DNA from: CAYWBI01 sp964456445
GTDB taxonomy: Bacteria > Calditrichota > Calditrichia > Calditrichales > J004
Length of the DNA stretch: 8,439 bases
Direction: 5' to 3'
Assembly (NCBI GenBank): GCA_964456445.1
Contig: CAYWBI010000164.1
Location: forward strand, 1 to 8,439
Shown piece after piece: positions 5,210 to 8,439 of this stretch; positions within the stretch are counted from its first letter, which is position 1, and the number at the start of each line of letters is the position of its first letter. A model generated the notes under the pieces. The model was not told the origin of the DNA and did not search any database. It was given only the letters and a program-made list of their open reading frames with translations. The position numbers were made by a program, and so were the translations under genes.

Positions 5210-5238
5210 ATGTAACTTTTTACAAGCAAAAGTATCAA
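5210..5238 (-). promoter_or_regulatory. Candidate promoter of the polytopic membrane protein gene
   Basis: On the minus strand TTGATA (5233-5238) and TTACAT (5210-5215) are separated by 17 bp. Transcription from here would give a leader of about 115 bases, of which 5088-5165 is fairly GC-rich and can form short hairpins, one of which (CCTC/GAGG) would cover the ribosome binding site. The -10 is weak. Confidence 0.35.
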
Positions 5239-5260
5239 TAACTTTAACCAGGTACAACAG

Positions 5261-5280
5261 ATGTTAAGCGCTTATAACAT
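5261..5280. promoter_or_regulatory. Inverted repeat in the divergent intergenic region, candidate operator
   Basis: ATGTTA and TAACAT are inverted around an 8-bp centre; an overlapping perfect palindrome AAGCGCTT (5266-5273) lies inside. The dyad sits between two divergent genes, about 100 bp before the persulfide dioxygenase-like gene. It could bind a regulator of either gene. No convincing promoter is seen for the plus-strand gene; TATAAA at 5280-5285 and near 5353 are possible -10 boxes without good -35 partners. Confidence 0.35.
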
Positions 5281-5378
5281 ATAAAACTGCGAAAATATCT
5301 TAAACAATTTAAAAACTGCCATAGAAATTTCGTTTGCTTTTCCCGCTGCACATATAAAATCAATAGGAGCCAAAAGAT

Positions 5379-6776
5379 ATGTATTTCGAACGAATCTACG
5401 AAGAAGGCTTGGCCCAGGCCAGCTATTTTATCGGTTGTCAGGCCACTAAACAGGCTATCGTCATCGATCCAAAACGTGATATAGACACCTATTTAAATAT
5501 TGCCCGGGAACGGAATTTTCATATAACGGATGTGACGGAAACCCATATTCACGCCGATTTTTTAAGTGGCAGCCGCGAACTTGCCAAAGTTACCGGAGCA
5601 CGGTTACGCTTATCGGACGAAGGTGGCACGGATTGGTCCTACCAGTTTCCACATTTGGGACTGAAAGACGGTGATACATTTATGATCGGCAACATCAAGT
5701 TTGAATGTCTGCATACACCGGGACATACACCGGAGCATATATCCTTTTTGTTGACCGATACCCCGGCCAGTACGCAACCTGCTATGATATTCACTGGGGA
5801 TTTTGTGTTTGTCGGCGATGTGGGCAGACCGGATTTATTGGAAGAAGCGGCCGGTCTCATTGGAACTAAGCGTATTGGCGCCAAACAAATGTTTCAATCC
5901 CTGAAAAAGTTCAAAGCCTTACCGGATTTTTTGCAGGTCTGGCCCGGCCATGGCGCGGGTTCGGCATGCGGAAAAGCACTGGGCGCGGTTCCTGTTTCCA
6001 CCGTGGGATATGAGAAATCATATAACTGGGCGCTCCAATATGATACAGACCGGGAGGATGATTTCATAAACGAGTTATTGGATGGGCAACCGGAACCCCC
6101 GCTCTATTTCGCAATGATGAAGAAACTCAATAAGATGGAGCGCTCCCTGCTCACACACATACCGGCTGTGGATGAATGGAACAACACTCAATTAAAGAAT
6201 GCGCTTGAAAAGGGCATGACTGTTGTTGACACCCGCAGCAAAATGTTATATGCCTACGGTCATATTCCGGGAACCATCAATATCCAGAATAATAATGCAT
6301 TTTCCAACTGGGCCGGTTGGCTGCTGGATTATGACAAGCCGTTTGCGCTTATCTGCGACCGGGAACAAATCAATATACTTAGCCGAAAACTTATCCGGGT
6401 CGGGCTGGACAATCTAAGCGGAATTTTTTGTGATGTGGATGGTTGGATCGAGGAACATTCGATGCAAAAGCTGGATCATATAGAAGCGGAACAATTAAAT
6501 GCGGTTCACAAGGAAAAAAATTGTACCATTGTTGACGTACGCGGATTGGCCGAGTATAAAGAGAACCATATAGATGGTGCCGTTCATATACCATTAGGAT
6601 ATTTAAGCCAACGACTAAATGAGCTGGAAAAAGACCGGCACATCGTTATGCATTGTGCGGGGGGCGATCGTTCCAGTACGGCATGCAGCCTTTTACAAAA
6701 TGCAGGGTTTAAACGTATTACGAATCTCGCCGGGGGTTTTAACGCCTGGGCCGACGCCGGGCTGCATCAAGCTTAG
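5379..6776 (+). CDS. Metallo-beta-lactamase-fold persulfide dioxygenase-like protein fused to two rhodanese domains
   Basis: A 465-residue fusion. Residues 1-250 form an ETHE1/glyoxalase II-type domain with the metal motif THIHADF (His56, His58, Asp60), TPGHT (His116), GDFVFVGDVGR (Asp141) and WPGHG (His191). Phe61 replaces the second-metal histidine of glyoxalase II, consistent with the single-iron site of persulfide dioxygenases (ligands His56, His116, Asp141). Residues 268-360 form a degenerate-looking rhodanese domain, with Cys326 in ICDREQ; residues 367-463 form a second one with the catalytic loop HCAGGDRSS (Cys426). Such fusions oxidise glutathione- or CoA-type persulfides to sulfite and move sulfane sulfur between thiols during sulfide detoxification, in the cytoplasm. 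AGGAG (5365-5369) lies nine bases before ATG 5379. The gene is monocistronic here, divergent from the membrane protein and convergent with the CoA-transferase. Substrate is inferred from family. Confidence 0.9.
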   Translation: MYFERIYEEGLAQASYFIGCQATKQAIVIDPKRDIDTYLNIARERNFHITDVTETHIHADFLSGSRELAKVTGARLRLSDEGGTDWSYQFPHLGLKDGDTFMIGNIKFECLHTPGHTPEHISFLLTDTPASTQPAMIFTGDFVFVGDVGRPDLLEEAAGLIGTKRIGAKQMFQSLKKFKALPDFLQVWPGHGAGSACGKALGAVPVSTVGYEKSYNWALQYDTDREDDFINELLDGQPEPPLYFAMMKKLNKMERSLLTHIPAVDEWNNTQLKNALEKGMTVVDTRSKMLYAYGHIPGTINIQNNNAFSNWAGWLLDYDKPFALICDREQINILSRKLIRVGLDNLSGIFCDVDGWIEEHSMQKLDHIEAEQLNAVHKEKNCTIVDVRGLAEYKENHIDGAVHIPLGYLSQRLNELEKDRHIVMHCAGGDRSSTACSLLQNAGFKRITNLAGGFNAWADAGLHQA

Positions 6777-6812
6777 GATGGATAAAAAGACAATCACGTT
6801 TATATAAATCCC

Positions 6813-8096
6813 TTAAATATGCAGGCCCCAGGTTTCCCGTGCCGCCCGGGCAAGTTCATCCCTGAACTTGGGATGGGCAATATTAATAAGCGCGACGGCC
6901 CGTTCACGTACACTTTTGCCATAGAGATTAGCCGCGCCATATTCGGTGACAATATAATGCACATGCGCCCGTGTCGTCACAACACCGGCCCCGGGCATAA
7001 GGGTTGGGGTAATACGTGATATACTGTCGTTCTTTGCTGTGGACGGCAGGGCGATGATTGCCTTACCCCCTTCCGAAAGGGCTGCGCCGCGAATAAAATC
7101 CATTTGCCCCCCAACGCCCGAATAGATTTTTATCCCCACCGAATCCGCACACACCTGACCTGAAAGATCCACTTGTATGGCGCTGTTTATGGCAACGACC
7201 TTTGAATTTTGGCGAATAACATGGGTATTATTGGTATAAGCCACATCAAGAAATACAACCTCCGGGTTATCATCCACAAAATCATATAAGCGGCGCGAGC
7301 CCATAGCAAAACTGGTCACCACCTTATGTGGGTGTTTGGCTTTTAAACGGTTGGTGATAGCGCCCTGCTCAAGAAGATCAAGGATGCCATCTGAAAACAT
7401 CTCGGTATGGATGCCTAAATTTTTATGATGGGTCATCGTGGACAAGGCGGCATCGGGTATGGCGCCTATCCCCATCTGCAAACAAGAGCCGTCTTCGACC
7501 ATATCGGAAATAATCCTGCCGATTCTTTTGGTAACTTCTGTCTGTGGATGCGGTTTCGCTTCATAGATTGGCGTTGCTTCTTCGTAAACGGCGTCAAAAA
7601 GCTCATAGGGGAAAAAAGAGTCACCGTGGGTACGCGGCATATTGGGATTGATATGGGCCACCACTTTGGTGGCTTTCTCGATGGCCGCGGGTGTAGCTTC
7701 CACCGAGACGCCAAGTGTGCACATGCCATGTTTATCCGGTGGCGATGCCTGCACCAGAACCGTATCTACCCGTTGATAATTCCTTCGGAACAGTGCAGGA
7801 ACTTCGGACAGGAAAACCGGTATATAATCGGCATTGCCCGCCTGCACCTGGGCGCGGGTCGGTGCCCCCACAAAGTAGCAGCGGTTACGCAAATGGCCTT
7901 CCAGTTTATCCATACCTTCATAATGGGGTTGCTCGGTATGCAATTGCATCAGGGTTATGTCTTTTTTATCCAGGGCATGTTGATAAAGCGCCTCCAGCAG
8001 AACCACCGGTGTGGCTGCCATTGAATGCGTCCAGATAAACTCCCCATCTTTAATAATTGAAACTGCTTCAAGAGCGCTTTTACATTTTTTTACCAT
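6813..8096 (-). CDS. Acetyl-CoA hydrolase/CoA-transferase family protein (4-hydroxybutyrate CoA-transferase type)
   Basis: A 427-residue protein of the normal length for this family, covering both the N-terminal and C-terminal acetyl-CoA hydrolase/transferase domains. These cytoplasmic enzymes move CoA between acetyl-CoA and short organic acids (acetate, butyrate, 4-hydroxybutyrate, succinate) through a glutamyl-CoA intermediate. The likely catalytic residue is Glu232 in GIHTEMFSDGILDL. Glycine-rich CoA-site loops are visible as QMGIGAIPDA and SGVGGQMDFIRG, and the C-terminal TEYGAANLYGKSVRERA is characteristic. I chose ATG 8096 because AGGA lies seven bases upstream; an adjacent in-frame GTG at 8099 is possible. 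It converges with the persulfide dioxygenase-like gene with 36 bp between stops and no visible terminator hairpin. Exact acyl substrate cannot be told from the sequence; hydrolase versus transferase activity is also open. Confidence 0.9.
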   Translation of the reverse strand: MVKKCKSALEAVSIIKDGEFIWTHSMAATPVVLLEALYQHALDKKDITLMQLHTEQPHYEGMDKLEGHLRNRCYFVGAPTRAQVQAGNADYIPVFLSEVPALFRRNYQRVDTVLVQASPPDKHGMCTLGVSVEATPAAIEKATKVVAHINPNMPRTHGDSFFPYELFDAVYEEATPIYEAKPHPQTEVTKRIGRIISDMVEDGSCLQMGIGAIPDAALSTMTHHKNLGIHTEMFSDGILDLLEQGAITNRLKAKHPHKVVTSFAMGSRRLYDFVDDNPEVVFLDVAYTNNTHVIRQNSKVVAINSAIQVDLSGQVCADSVGIKIYSGVGGQMDFIRGAALSEGGKAIIALPSTAKNDSISRITPTLMPGAGVVTTRAHVHYIVTEYGAANLYGKSVRERAVALINIAHPKFRDELARAARETWGLHI

Positions 8097-8099
8097 CAC

Positions 8100-8439
8100 T
8101 CTTTCCTAATCTTTTATCAAAATTAAATTTCAAAGTTTTGTATATTCATCAAAAACAATTTAAAGAAGACAACACAAAGAAGCCACTTCAATTAACTGCC
8201 TTTATATCTGCCAAAATTTCAAAATAAATAAATATTATGGTTTACATTTGTTTGAAAATTTGGCTCTACCGGGTTTTGTGTGGGTAAATACTTAGATAGA
8301 AAGAAAATTCAGAAGACAAGAAAACAGGGTTGTCAAATTAATAGTGGATAATTGGGGGCCGGGAATTGGCTTTTGGCATGAAAACATCCGGACTCAAGGG
8401 TACAGCGCCGCATCTGACTAACCCCGCCCTTCAGGGCGG
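8100..8439. other. Intergenic stretch with possible insertion-sequence end and a GC hairpin at the window edge
   Basis: I see no convincing gene; the longest frames are about 40 codons and unrecognisable. The AT-rich part 8100-8260 must contain the leader of the minus-strand CoA-transferase gene, but no clear promoter was found. GGCTCTACCGGGTTTTGTG begins at 8261 and reminds me of ISL3-type element ends. CCGCCCTTCAGGGCGG (8424-8439) is a perfect seven-pair hairpin with a two-base loop that may extend beyond the window; such hairpins occur both as terminators and at ends of IS200/IS605 elements. Confidence 0.4.

Noticed and set aside
5639..6594. Minus-strand open frames inside the persulfide dioxygenase-like gene
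   Set aside because: They are antisense shadows within a gene whose domains and catalytic residues are all visible on the plus strand.
7425..8024. 199-codon plus-strand open frame
   Set aside because: It lies wholly antisense to the well-supported CoA-transferase gene and is rich in unlikely residue runs; it is a shadow frame of a GC-richer gene.

Overview
This window looks like a bacterial chromosome segment of moderate to low G+C. An AT-rich accessory stretch (about 1-2600) abuts a block of ordinary metabolic and regulatory genes (about 2600-8100). Several genes (a short CcmE-like OB-fold protein, a polytopic membrane protein with HTHSHIAFLGW and LHFQYNGW motifs, and a metallo-beta-lactamase/double-rhodanese fusion) recall the Bacteroidota/Calditrichota/Ignavibacteriota side of the tree. 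However, three promoter candidates fit classical sigma-70 spacing (TTGACA-N16-TATATT, TTGACT-N17-TATATT, TTGACA-N17-TAAAAT), and AGGAGG-type ribosome sites occur. These traits are unusual for core Bacteroidota. The taxonomic placement is an inference with low confidence.

The accessory stretch alternates small genes with palindromic repeats. It opens with a decayed BrnT/CopG-type toxin-antitoxin pair: the toxin has two in-frame TAA codons and the antitoxin is frameshifted in a run of seven A. Repeat copy A follows, then a probably intact PIN toxin (VapC) / Phd-YefM antitoxin pair in toxin-first order with its own promoter and a perfect 12-bp palindrome. Next come a GC-rich hairpin cluster, repeat copy B (offset from A by exactly 1000 bp with no gap), a four-helix small membrane protein of unknown function, and a third, unrelated imperfect palindrome. 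Copies A and B are about 76% identical and can form the same long imperfect stem-loop, with many differences keeping base pairing. The gene-palindrome-gene layout resembles a cassette array, but I could not find integron core sites or any recombinase.

The second block starts with a MarR-family regulator and a membrane-anchored CcmE-like protein that stops before the heme-binding tail. A terminator follows, then a minus-strand tRNA-Gln(CTG) with a near-consensus promoter. A minus-strand polytopic membrane protein, possibly related to heme-copper oxidase subunit I, comes next and ends in a clear intrinsic terminator. Across a regulatory gap with a dyad lies a divergent persulfide dioxygenase-like/rhodanese fusion, convergent with an acetyl-CoA hydrolase/CoA-transferase. 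Together these suggest respiration and sulfide/persulfide handling plus acyl-CoA/acid metabolism, but no single operon links them.

The last 340 bases carry no convincing gene. They hold a sequence reminiscent of an insertion-sequence end and a perfect GC-rich hairpin at the window edge. The most interesting unexplained signal is the repeated, pairing-conserving palindrome that flanks the toxin-antitoxin module.
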